From Larix sibirica (Eukaryota > Streptophyta > Pinopsida > Pinales > Pinaceae), in NCBI GenBank assembly GCA_004151065.3, contig NWUY0300049686.1, positions 36,533 through 56,767 of the forward strand: 20,235 nt of DNA, written 5' to 3'. The translations under genes and the position numbers were made by a program. Within the stretch, counting starts at the first letter, position 1, and each line of letters opens with the position of its first letter. Below are positions 7,619 through 16,060 of the stretch, piece by piece. The notes under the pieces are model-generated. The model had not been told where the DNA came from. It ran no database searches and was given only the letters and a program-made list of their open reading frames with translations.

Positions 7619-8988
7619 GGGATCATGAACAATTGTTGGTTTCTTGTAAAATTGAGAGTGTGCAAGCACAAAGAAGGAGGGATATGTCTGGTTTTTTAGC
7701 ATCCTATGGTTCCAGTAGAGAAACCCAAAGGATGGATGGGACGTAAGTAGAGTTCTGAGTGGCATGGGAAAGCATCAATGTACAAGAGCTCCTCCATCCC
7801 AATCATGAACACATCATCTCGCCAGATCACTATCTCAGAAGTGAAACACCATAGCAAAGGTAACCCTAATTTCGTGTGGATCATTATCCATGACCATGTG
7901 TATGATTGTACCAACTTCCTGAAAGAACACCTAGGAGGGGCAAACAACATTCTCACAAATGTTGGCTCAGACTACATAGAAGAATTCAATGCCATCCATT
8001 CATTGAAAGCGAAGGCCATGCTCGAAGACTATTGCATTGGGGAGATCATCTCACCCGTGGGAACCTCCCCCTCCTTGGCTTTGTCCGATAATGATACTGA
8101 TACGAGCACTGATCACAAGAAAGCAGTAACTGGGGTTCAATATGATATGATCCACCTTCCACCTATAACAGTATCCCCAAACTATTTTCGACAAATAGCC
8201 CTTGACTCAAAGCAAAAGATCCCATGCAAGATTCTACACAAGAAGATTATGAGCCACAATGTGAGACTTTTCAGATTCTCTTTGCCACGCCCAGATAAGG
8301 TATTGGGTCTCCCAATGGGAAAGCACATATTTGTGTGTGCAACTATAAATGGTAAGCTTTGTATGAGAGCCTACACTCCAGTGTCTTTTGATAACAAGGC
8401 CACCAAATACATTGATCTTCTGATAAAGATATATTATAGAGGTGTCCAACCTAACTTCCCAGAGGGTGGTCTAATGTCTCAATACTTGGAAGGAATTTTT
8501 CCAGGGTACTCAATCCATATCAAAGGACCCATTAATCACATTTAGTATGACGGGCGGGGGAACTTCATCATCAAGGGGTAGCAAAAATTCACGACTACAA
8601 TTGCAATGCGGGTAGGAGGAACGAGTATAACTCTAATGTACAAGGTGATCAACGCTATTCTCAATGATCAAGGGGATAATACATAGATATTTCTGGTGTA
8701 CACAAATATAACAAAGGAGGATATACTCCTGCATGAGGAATTGGAGGAGAGAGCCACGCTACACTCTAACTTTCATGTATGGCATGTGTTTAATTAACAA
8801 GTCTGTAGGTGATGGATGGAGGTATAGCTTGGGTCATATTAGGCTTGAAATATTAAGAGAACACGTCCCAGAGGGATCTGAGGAGTCGCTGGATTTCCTT
8901 TGTATCCCTACTCCTATGATACAGTTGGCCTGCCTTCCAAACCTTGAGAAGATGAAGTATGATCTCAAAACCTCTTCTCTTGATTTAA

Positions 8989-9670
8989 AAAATGAGGCAT
9001 TGTTCTCCCACTCAGAACTAGCTCCATTACGTATATCTGTTTTAGCAATCCGGGCTACGTTTTCTCGAGGAAATTTATTGTGCATACCCTCAATGTATCT
9101 TTCTTGGTATATCTTCTTACTATTACAATAACTCTTTCTCTCCGTGCCATTTTAGAGATTAAGTGGTCTGGTATTGAACTAGAAGAATGGTGGAGAAATT
9201 AACAATTATGGTTGATAGGGGGTACTAGTGCTCACTTGGCAGCTGTCTTGCAAGGATTGTTGAAGTTTATTGCTAGAATTAAATTCTCTTTCACACTGAA
9301 TTCTAAGTCTGCAGGAAAGGATATTGATGATATATTTGCTGATATTTACATAATGAAGTGGACATCCCTTATGATTCCGCCAATAAAAATAATGATGGTT
9401 AACCTCATAGCTATAGCTGTTGTATTTGCAAGGACAATTTATAGTGAGGTCCCTCAATGGAGCAAACTGATCGGTGGAGTTTTCTTCAGCTTCTGGGTGT
9501 TGGCCCATATTGATCCATTTGCTAAGGGCTTGATTGGAAGAAGAGGAAGGACACCTACTATTGTCTTTGTCTGGTTAGGTGTTCTTTCCATTACCATATC
9601 ACTTATATGGGTATCTATAAATCCTCCAACAGTTGTTTTAGGAATCGGTGGAGGATGTGAATTTCCATGA
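8989..9670 (+). pseudogene. CSLD: Cellulose synthase-like D (CslD) C-terminal membrane region, gene fragment
   Basis: CslD proteins are Golgi or plasma-membrane glycan synthases (GT2 family) of about 1,100 residues. Only the last ~225 residues are here. Blocks in order are [103 protein letters not shown] and [11 protein letters not shown]. It ends at the native-like stop at 9668-9670 after EFP. These form the last transmembrane helices; the catalytic D,D,D,QxxRW part is absent. The wording ([18 protein letters not shown]) is CslD rather than CesA. Apart from a TGA at its very start, the only internal stop is TAA at 9200, where family members have Glu. The usual LYPF is IDPF. It is far less decayed than the adjoining NIA pseudogene. 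Confidence 0.92.
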
Positions 9671-10430
9671 GAACTTCGTAATTGCATATGGCAAAAAAAT
9701 GAGTAGTGACAAAAGATCCATTAGTATTGGGTGCAATATTTGCCTAATAGTTGGATTTTTCTCTGGCATTGGTGGCTCCACATCTTCAGGTGTGCATATT
9801 GAAATTTGTGAATTCGTTGTCAGAAAATTTCATAGATATTTTCTGCTCTTTTTCACAACCGCAAAGATATTGGACATTGTAACATACTCTGTGAAGATTT
9901 TTGGCTTTCAAAAGGCCTTCCATCAACCTGAGTTGGTGAGTGTCATCTATATAAATTTCTTCTTTGGGCACTATCATTTTGAATACAATTCCCTTTTACC
10001 CTACCAGGTGAACAATTGAACATTTTTCAAGGAGGGTTAAGGTTGTGGCAATTTTGGACCACATTTTATCTGCTTTCTAAGTTACTGTTTGAACCCATTG
10101 ACTAGGCAGGTGGGAAATCACAACTTTATAGAATGAATTGTATGGACTCTTAGCTCCAATTTGTTTCTGATTTAGTGCTATTGCCTTTGGATATCGAGGC
10201 AAGGAGCATGATAAGCACTTGTAGTATTGCATCTACACATGCAACCCCAGGCAAGGACACTAGGGGATAACGAGGTCATCAAGATTGCGATTAATATATA
10301 AGGCATAAAAAACATGAATGCAACCGAGGCCAAACCTCTCCAATCAGAACCAAATGTGCTCGTCCTTTGCACAACATCTTACTATGTATGATGTTTTGTA
10401 TCAGTGGCTTAAGCCTTAAGCTGTCGACGT
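9671..10430. other. Downstream flank of the CslD fragment
   Basis: The first part probably corresponds to CslD 3' untranslated sequence. An open frame (9648-10019, plus) begins inside the CslD coding end in another frame, and its translation matches nothing I know. From 10020 to 10430 there are only short frames and no recognisable element. Confidence 0.4.
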
Positions 10431-10538
10431 GGACGTCCGAGTGTTAACTCTTAAGCCTCCACTAAAGGACGTCAGAGCGTTAACTCTTAATTATATGCTA
10501 AAGGACTTCAGAGAGTTAACTCTTAACCCTCTGCTATG
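10431..10538. repeat. Tandem repeat, 36-bp unit, three copies
   Basis: Units begin at 10431, 10467 and 10503 with GGACGTCCGAGTGTTAACTC, GGACGTCAGAGCGTTAACTC and GGACTTCAGAGAGTTAACTC. All continue with TTAA and a variable stretch. The palindromes GACGTC (first two units) and GTTAAC (all three) recur at fixed offsets. No coding sequence spans the array. Confidence 0.88.
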
Positions 10539-10556
10539 GCATTGACCTCAACAACG

Positions 10557-10622
10557 CATTACTCCACTATGGTATCGGTGTCATCATCACATTACTCCAC
10601 TATGGTATTAGTGCGTTAATGA
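10557..10622. repeat. Tandem duplication, 33-bp unit, two copies
   Basis: CATTACTCCACTATGGTAT occurs at 10557 and again at 10590, followed by CGGTGTCATCATCA in the first copy and TAGTGCGTTAATGAC in the second. The repeats are adjacent to the 36-bp array, so this stretch is a cluster of slippage-type duplications. Confidence 0.82.
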
Positions 10623-10930
10623 CCGTGAAATGGAAGGGACGAGTCTCTGCCAACCTTACACTAACTAGGTGTTGCAACACCGCAAACATCCACGTGGCAA
10701 AGTAACGAAACACCCACATTTTATGACAACCCTGATGATTGGATCTGTAGACTGTGTCTGTATTTGGTAGCGTGGTTTTTACAAGGGTGTTGGCTCATAA
10801 GCGTTGGACTGCTATTGCATAAGCTTTCGAGGCTTAAGCTTTAGCACGACACAGATCAAATGGGTCGTATAATATTCATCATTTCTAATATTGGTAGGGA
10901 ATTAGCTGTGTTGTAGCTTTCCTGCTTGTT
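10623..10930. other. Non-coding spacer
   Basis: Mixed composition, with CACGTGGCA near 10690 and an AAGCTT-containing stretch at 10795-10845 with repeated GCTTAAGC-like words. No gene is visible. Confidence 0.4.
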
Positions 10931-11055
10931 TAATAATTGTGTTGAGAGGGGTATGTTAATTTTATTGTGGAATATATAAAAATCAAGATCAACGAAGATA
11001 TTTTAACAATAGAATAGTGCAATTTTTTAATAATTGTGTTGAGATGGGTATGTTA
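10931..11055. repeat. Dispersed copy of the 132-bp repeat core, bracketed by 28-bp direct repeats
   Basis: A ~70-bp segment (10959-11027) matches the core of the 5231-5362 unit, with ACGAAGATATTTTAACAATA identical to it. On both sides lies a 28-bp direct repeat starting TAATAATTGTGTTGAGA (10931-10958 and 11028-11055), with one difference between the copies. The arrangement is either a tandem duplication of a 97-bp unit or an insertion with a long target duplication. Confidence 0.75.
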
Positions 11056-11426
11056 CAATGTATGGAGGGGAGGTGCAATGTAATATTAATTGATGATTCT
11101 AATTACGTATTCTTTTAAAAGTGAGAGATGAATATTTTTTAAGCTTTAAAAGTGTAAAAATTTGAAATTTAGTGATATGTGTTGTTTTTTATTTACCAAA
11201 TGATTTTTAATTATTTTTAAGGAGAGTTAAGTGGAGACAAGTTACATCAATGTTGAAGTTTGATGATAATAGTCCAAACTTGTTAAATAAACAAAATTCA
11301 GGTGCAAGGCAGCTTATCCCTACCAAAGAACACATGAAAGAGTCCGCAATGCACGTCGAACTTTACCCGCGATGATTAAAAATAAAAGTGAGTCAAGGAT
11401 CCCCGTGCTCAAAGGTTTGCAGTGAA
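11056..11426. other. AT-rich spacer
   Basis: AT-rich to about 11300, then more mixed. No open frame with a recognisable product. Confidence 0.4.
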
Positions 11427-11520
11427 TGGCAAGGTGTATCCGCAATGTAGATACGCAGCACATCGCAAGGTGTGTTTGTGGCGTAGGTCCACAACACGTG
11501 GCAAGGTGTGTCCGCAACAC
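11427..11520. repeat. Tandem repeat, 36-bp unit, about 2.6 copies
   Basis: Units begin at 11427 (TGGCAAGGTGTATCCGCAA), 11463 (TCGCAAGGTGTGTTTGTGG) and 11499 (TGGCAAGGTGTGTCCGCAAC). The period is a multiple of three, so it generates repetitive open frames on both strands, such as HLATCC/HLAMCC on the minus strand. These are by-products of the repeat and not genes. The unit sequence is unrelated to the 36-bp array at 10431. Confidence 0.82.
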
Positions 11521-11564
11521 ATTGTATCTCTATGCGGTCAAAGTGGGGTTCCTGATGAGAGGAG

Positions 11565-11852
11565 GTGTCCCTTAGAGATTGGTGTCCTTCGACCATTCTC
11601 ATATTTCTAATAATGTGCCATGAGGCATATACAGTTAGAATGCCACCTCATCACATGGACTTCGTAAAAGAGATGATGAGGATCATCCACCACAATGAGA
11701 CCATCCTTGACGAGGAGCTGGAAGAGTACTGGGCAATGTCAACATTCAATATCGCCATCGCCACCCCTCGCAATGCAAAACAACCTCTCCCTATTCTCTT
11801 TTTCTCTTTGCATGACAACGATAATACAAGTAAGAATAAGAACAACGCATAG
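11565..11852 (+). other. Unassigned open frame, 95 codons
   Basis: This plus-strand frame, starting inside repeat-flanking sequence, encodes a fairly ordinary-looking peptide with an acidic helix (ETILDEELEEYW). An opposite-strand frame of the same length (11938-11651) overlaps it. Neither matches a family I recognise, no splice or start context supports it, and the window otherwise holds no intact gene. I list it only as a possible exon of an unknown gene. Confidence 0.2.
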
Positions 11853-12138
11853 ATGAAAACCACATCAAGGATGAACTGGTGATCTCCTACGTGCAAAGGG
11901 ATCTGATGCAGATGAAAAAAATTGTGATGCAGGCCCACAAATACTGATCCACATGTACTTCACAACTCACTTTGATCAATTAATACAAATATCTGTAATA
12001 TACAAACAAAGCACACCGCTAAACTCGCTTTTAATGGAAGGAAAACATGAATGTTTGCAAAGATACAGATGTGTATGCTATTTATTATAATATTTTATGC
12101 TTTATGGAAGAGAAGGAATCAATAGATTATGTTTACAA
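11853..12138. other. Spacer 3' of the aspartic protease fragment
   Basis: No coding similarity is visible. On the minus strand it would correspond to the 3' flank of the protease fragment that ends at 12139. Confidence 0.35.
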
Positions 12139-12540
12139 TCAACGTTGGTTGAGAGCGAAACAAAGGAAAGAGTTGACAGAATCGAAGGAGACACAAGCGT
12201 CCTATTGCTATATGTTCCACACGATAGATAGATTGGAGGAGGCCAACACAAAGACAAAGCAAAATGTCCCCATGATATCCACAGTTATCATATAATTTTT
12301 AGCCAGGATAATTAAGCTCTCCCCATTGGAAAAATACAACCCCACGGTAGGAACAATCACCAATTTTTGGCCCAATAGATCATAGCACGTGTCGAAGATG
12401 GATACCCTTTCAACTTTTGTAATATTTTGTGTTCCCACGATGAAGGCGTGTTGGCATGGGGTTAGGGCGCATGAAGTGCGGAAGCCGACAATGACGAAGG
12501 GGTCATCAACGGAGGAAAGGACCATTCGTGAAGGATAAGA
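12139..12540 (-). pseudogene. Plant A1-family aspartic protease (nepenthesin/ASPG-like), C-terminal fragment
   Basis: Plant A1 aspartic proteases have two catalytic lobes of about 200 residues each; only part of the second is here. Minus-strand blocks are HAFIVGTQNITKVERVSIFD, the hallmark DTCYDLLG, VPTVGLYFSNGESLIILAKN, YMITVDIMGTFCFVF and LSIVWNI. Then come two TAG codons (12208 region) around a Gln where the family has a Gln-rich NIQQQ motif. After these the same frame continues VSFDSVNS and CFALNQR to a TGA at 12139-12141, matching the usual end except that the last Cys is Arg. At the expected second active-site motif DSGTS the frame reads GFRTS, so the catalytic Asp is lost. The 5' part, including the first lobe, is missing above about 12540. 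Confidence 0.85.
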
Positions 12541-12960
12541 AGCCGACGAAAGCTCAAGTTTTGGTCAAAGTTAGTTAGATTTGGTCATTTGGACCATTTT
12601 GGAACCACCTTAGGCGTCTATAAATATAAACACAAATTGTAATAGATAGGCATCAATCCTAGAATCGAAGAAGATGGAAGATCCATTGGATAAGTTGTAT
12701 TTTTTTGCTTTCTGCAAGTTTTGCTTTGTATATATGGATTCACGTTAAGTCATTTGGAACTGTTCCTACGAAGGTTGTACCGTAGANTCTTCCGGTGTTA
12801 CATTTCTTTAACAAAACGGCTACCCTGCCTTATTTTATACTGCAAACATTTTTCTCATTTAAATGATGTTAAAGGCATCTGCATTGGGTGCCACCTATAC
12901 ATGTCCATGTGTATTATGACTTGTTTATTAGGAATGTCATTTTATATCCTATAATGCTTT
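12541..12960 (+). promoter_or_regulatory. Possible LTR or promoter fragment with a TATA box
   Basis: TATAAATA lies at 12619-12626 in an AT-rich but structured stretch. It is preceded by the TTTGGTCATTTGGACCATTT near-palindrome and followed by a ~30-bp spacing to AATAGATAGGCATCAATCC. This layout resembles the U3/R boundary of plant Ty3/gypsy LTRs. I cannot find TG...CA ends, a primer-binding site, a polypurine tract or internal coding sequence, so it could equally be a former gene promoter. An undetermined base (N) is at 12787. The open frame at 12721-12954 is not convincing. Confidence 0.3.
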
Positions 12961-13689
12961 ATGTTGGCCAATTGTCGACATTGACTAAGTGAAGCATAGG
13001 CTAAGTGTTGAACCTATTAAGTATAAGTATTGATGGGATGCTTTACATGCTACAATTGGATGTGTGTTAATAGATGCATACCATACCATTGAATGAATTT
13101 GGCTAAGTAGGCCTTAGTTTCATTTGATGGTTTGTAGTCTGGGGAAGAGTTATGGGTGGACCTTAGGAAAAGAGGTGTAGTCTAATTATAGTAGATGTAG
13201 GATGGCCAAGCCCCTATGGTTGAGGTGGGGAATGACTACATGACCTTAGGTGTTGAAGGGAAGTTGCAAAACCCCCATGTTTGAAGAAAAAAATTGGGCA
13301 AACTATAGGTCCATGACACTTGCTATTTCGTGTTAATTGTATCATGCATGTAAATTAGGTAGTCAAATATGTTACTCTTTATTGACATACCGTTGGTAAA
13401 TCATATTTAAGTTTCATTATCATAATGTTTGTTTCATTAGTGTTTAGATCCTAAGGACACATCACTATAAGAACAATATCATGTCAAAACAACCTTGTTT
13501 AAATTTTATATTACGATTTTTTTTTATATGAGAACTAAATTAAATATAACAATTAATTGGAAACTATTCATACTAATTTGAAAATTTTTAATATATCCAT
13601 TTGGGAAAAAACACATTAATGAATAATAAATAATAATTTATTAAGTTTAAATGCAATTTTAACATTGCCTCCCACTAGTTAAAATCCTA
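12961..13689. other. Non-coding DNA before LINE-C
   Basis: Short words recur (GGCTAAGT, CCTTAGG, GGGGAA), and 13480-13670 is strongly AT-rich. No open frame of note and no recognisable element. The 5' end of LINE-C may lie inside its last part. Confidence 0.4.
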
Positions 13690-15094
13690 TTGTTGGAGAA
13701 CAACATGGATACCTGGTTTGAGCTCTCGACTATTTTGAGGGTTTGCGGGGTGTTTGTAATGGAATATGTTGTAGGATCTCCCTCTTATGAGGAAAACATT
13801 TCAAGAAGAGAGTCTCAGGTCTCCCCAAACTTGCTCCAAGGAACTGAAACAATAGGTGATTCACGGCAAAAGAGAGATTGGGAGGTGGTGGTAAATGGAT
13901 TGATGGTTGATGGAGGAAAGGGAGGTACATGAAACCACACCCACCGGATAGAATCATAGGAAACTTGAGTGACGAACAAGCAATCCAAACCAAAAGGAAA
14001 ACACTATGGAGGACGCATTCCTTAGCTCCCAGGTATGAAATCACTTCCACTAAGATAGGAGCATACATATAGTATATGCAAGCCCACATGGTCATAGGGA
14101 AGTTCATGGGAATTTCACGCACGGAATAATCCATGAGTTTGTGGATTAAAGTCAAATTGAAGCTGAAATAGTAACTAGACTTAGAGTTGGATCTAAGGGC
14201 TATTTCATAGCCATTTTCACCAATAGAAAGGACAAAGAAAGGAAATTTGAGAATGTGCCATATTTCCGAAACGCAGGCAGGTCATACCTTTACTTTTGGA
14301 CTGATAACTTTAACCCCAAAATAAGGACTTCTAAGGTGTGTCAGTCTAGATCAGACTGTGCCCCTTACCATAGGAGTATTGTGACAATGAAACCCTTGTT
14401 GAATAGGAAACACCATGGGCAATTTTGTGAAAGCATCGAAAAAAACCACCTAGAGATATTATGCCTCATACTTATGAATATGCATTTATGTGAATGTCTC
14501 GAGGGCATTATAAGATTCAATATGCCTAAGCTAATGTGACTCTAAGTGGATCCAGTATTTGGAGATGATCGAATTCATTTTAAATGCTGCAATTTCCACG
14601 AGCACATGCATTTGTTTAGGGACTATCCCCTTAACAAAAACACCCATCCTAAGAAAACCTAAAGTGAAGCAGGATTCACTTAGGTGGTGGACAAGAAAAA
14701 AATAGGAGAAAACTGAAACCAACTTGTCATTGATAAATGACGTTTAGAGCAATAACAATTTTGAACTTTGCAAGAGACTGAAACCAGCAGGGATAAACCT
14801 AAGGAAGGTTATGAGGACCTATAAGGAACATAATAGAGTATCCCATATATGGCATTGAAAAACCATGAACAGTTCAAAGAATGCAGAACGGACGAGCTTC
14901 CCCCATCATGTCGAAGTCGAATAAATGAGGAGACCAATATGGAGGAAACTGAGGTAATAGGATCAGAAGTTAGAGAGGACATGGATTCAGACGATCTAGA
15001 TCTTCAAGGAATCATTGATGCATGTGAGAGAAAGGATACTTTGTCTGTCCCGGAAGCACAAATCCAACTTCTCAAGGGTTCCCTGCACCAATAA
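13690..15094 (+). pseudogene. LINE-C ORF1 (DUF4283 RNA-binding domain, zinc-knuckle remnant, acidic tail)
   Basis: ORF1 proteins of plant LINEs bind the element's RNA. The first frame (13690-13932) gives a polar N-terminal part, for example QKRDWEVVVNGLM. The DUF4283 block starts near 14076 with MQAHMVIGKFMGIS and continues, after a shift, with GYFIAIFTNRKDKERKFENV and PYFRNAGRSYLYFW. TMGNFVKASKKTT comes next. A zinc knuckle follows at about 14578-14630, reading FKCCNFHEHMHLFRDYP. The family form is C-x2-C-x4-H-x4-C, and here the second and last Cys are Phe and Tyr. The frame 14849-15094 gives the acidic, linker-like end (REDMDSDDLDLQGIIDACE). At least four frameshifts and several stops interrupt it. 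Confidence 0.72.
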
Positions 15095-15312
15095 AGGAAC
15101 AAAGGGACAAAGCATGAAGACAAAAATGTTCTGGTTGCGTCCTCATTAGGGGTCAAAACCACTAATTAAGAAGAATACCACAAGCCTTTTCAAGACTAGA
15201 GAAACAGAGAAAGATGAAGCAATAGATTCTGAAAGAGTTAGGAGAGAGACTAATCGACTCACGACAATATGTCTTGGTGACAGACAAGTTATTTTCCCCG
15301 TCACCTTCTAGT

Positions 15313-16060
15313 TAACTTTGAAGATAATCTCATGGAATCTTAGGTGTCCGAAAGGTAAAAATAAACAAAGAATTCCACGTAACAAAACCAACTATGAAAA
15401 TCCCAGTGTCATAATGCTATAGGAAACAAAATGCAGTGTAAAGATGCTAAACATAATCACTGACTATTGTTGGAAAGGTTGCAAAGCGATTGCTATTGAC
15501 ACAAAAGGAATAGAAGGCACAATTGTCATTCTCTGGAATCCCAGGGTCATAACAATGGAAGATTTATTTTCTGCTACAAGAACGCTTTCAATGAAATTCC
15601 ATGTTCTAGGTACAACCATAATAGGATAAGTCATGAATGTCTATGGCCCATACTTTGTACAGGATAAGATCCCAATTCTTTCAATATCTCCAAGGACTTT
15701 ATACCGTCACAGTGAATCAACAATGAATCATGGGAGGCAATTCAACTTCATTACTTTTCTATTGGAGGAGGGAATCCAAAAACACGATATAACTATCAGT
15801 GAATCCTTCAAAGCAATCATTCAAACTCTCAATTTAGTGGACATAGAAAAAATAAACGACATCTTCACCTGGAATAATAAAATAGGGGGATCGCAACATG
15901 TAGCCTCTTGGTTATATCGATTTCTACTATCTTATAACTTCCTCTCTCAAGAACTCTTAATAGAACCATAATCTTCGCCGTGTTCATGATCTGACCACTA
16001 GCCCATATATCTTAACCTGGCGAGGGATGATCATCCCAAGAACAACACCTTTAGATTTGA
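15313..16060 (+). pseudogene. LINE-C ORF2, APE-type endonuclease domain
   Basis: The endonuclease nicks target DNA to prime reverse transcription. The domain begins LKIISWNLRCPKGKNKQRI with the catalytic-pocket Asn (SWN at 15330-15338). The QETK motif reads stop-ETK (TAG at 15420-15422), keeping the metal-binding Glu. Further blocks are ILWNPRVITMEDLFS, NVYGPYF and the site that should be GDFN, here GRQFN with the Asp lost. LNLVDIEKINDIFTWNN and QHVASWLYRFL follow, then SDH (15990-15998), the last catalytic triad. Frames used are 15444-15629 and 15633-15971. The loss of the GDFN Asp and the stops mean no activity. Confidence 0.8.

Larger units (their letters stand above)
6150..8981 (+). pseudogene. 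NIA: Nitrate reductase (NADH) pseudogene with four exons
   Basis: Plant nitrate reductase is a cytosolic Mo-heme-FAD enzyme of about 900 residues that reduces nitrate to nitrite with NADH. Exon 1 (to 6853) has RELPVTMVSAGNRGKE, a frameshift near 6465, then STSMWRGVRLCDMLKKCG, SKYGTSISVD, AYMENGELL and the GFIRGRMIKWLKGIQVT block (Mo domain). Exon 2 (6983-7122) has DYIINEFNINSIITTP; exon 3 (7297-7512) has VGITMDG and VVHAWDAAINTQP. Exon 4 (7619 on) has NNCWFLVKLRVC, then cytochrome b5 (LKEHLGGAN, NAIHSLKAKA, both heme His kept). FAD (GKHIFVCA, MRAYTPVS) and NADH (VGGTSITLMYKVI, PTPMIQ, NLEKMKYDL) blocks follow. In-frame stops are at 7697, 7748, 8543, 8579 and 8684, with a frameshift near 8790. 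The N-terminus before about 6345 is poorly preserved, with an apparent deletion. Retained introns argue against a processed copy. Confidence 0.93.

Noticed and set aside
9648-10019. Plus-strand 123-codon frame after CslD
   Set aside because: It overlaps the CslD end in another frame and matches nothing; probably 3' untranslated sequence.
10431-11520. Possible CRISPR-like array because of 36-bp periodicity
   Set aside because: Units are directly adjacent and diverged, there are no regular spacers, and the context is a plant nuclear genome.
12047-12295. Plus-strand 82-codon frame
   Set aside because: Opposite strand of the aspartic protease C-terminus.
13730-14155. Minus-strand 141-codon frame with hydrophobic stretches
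   Set aside because: Opposite the LINE-C ORF1 region, whose plus-strand DUF4283 similarity is clear; hydrophobicity comes from the complement of charged codons.
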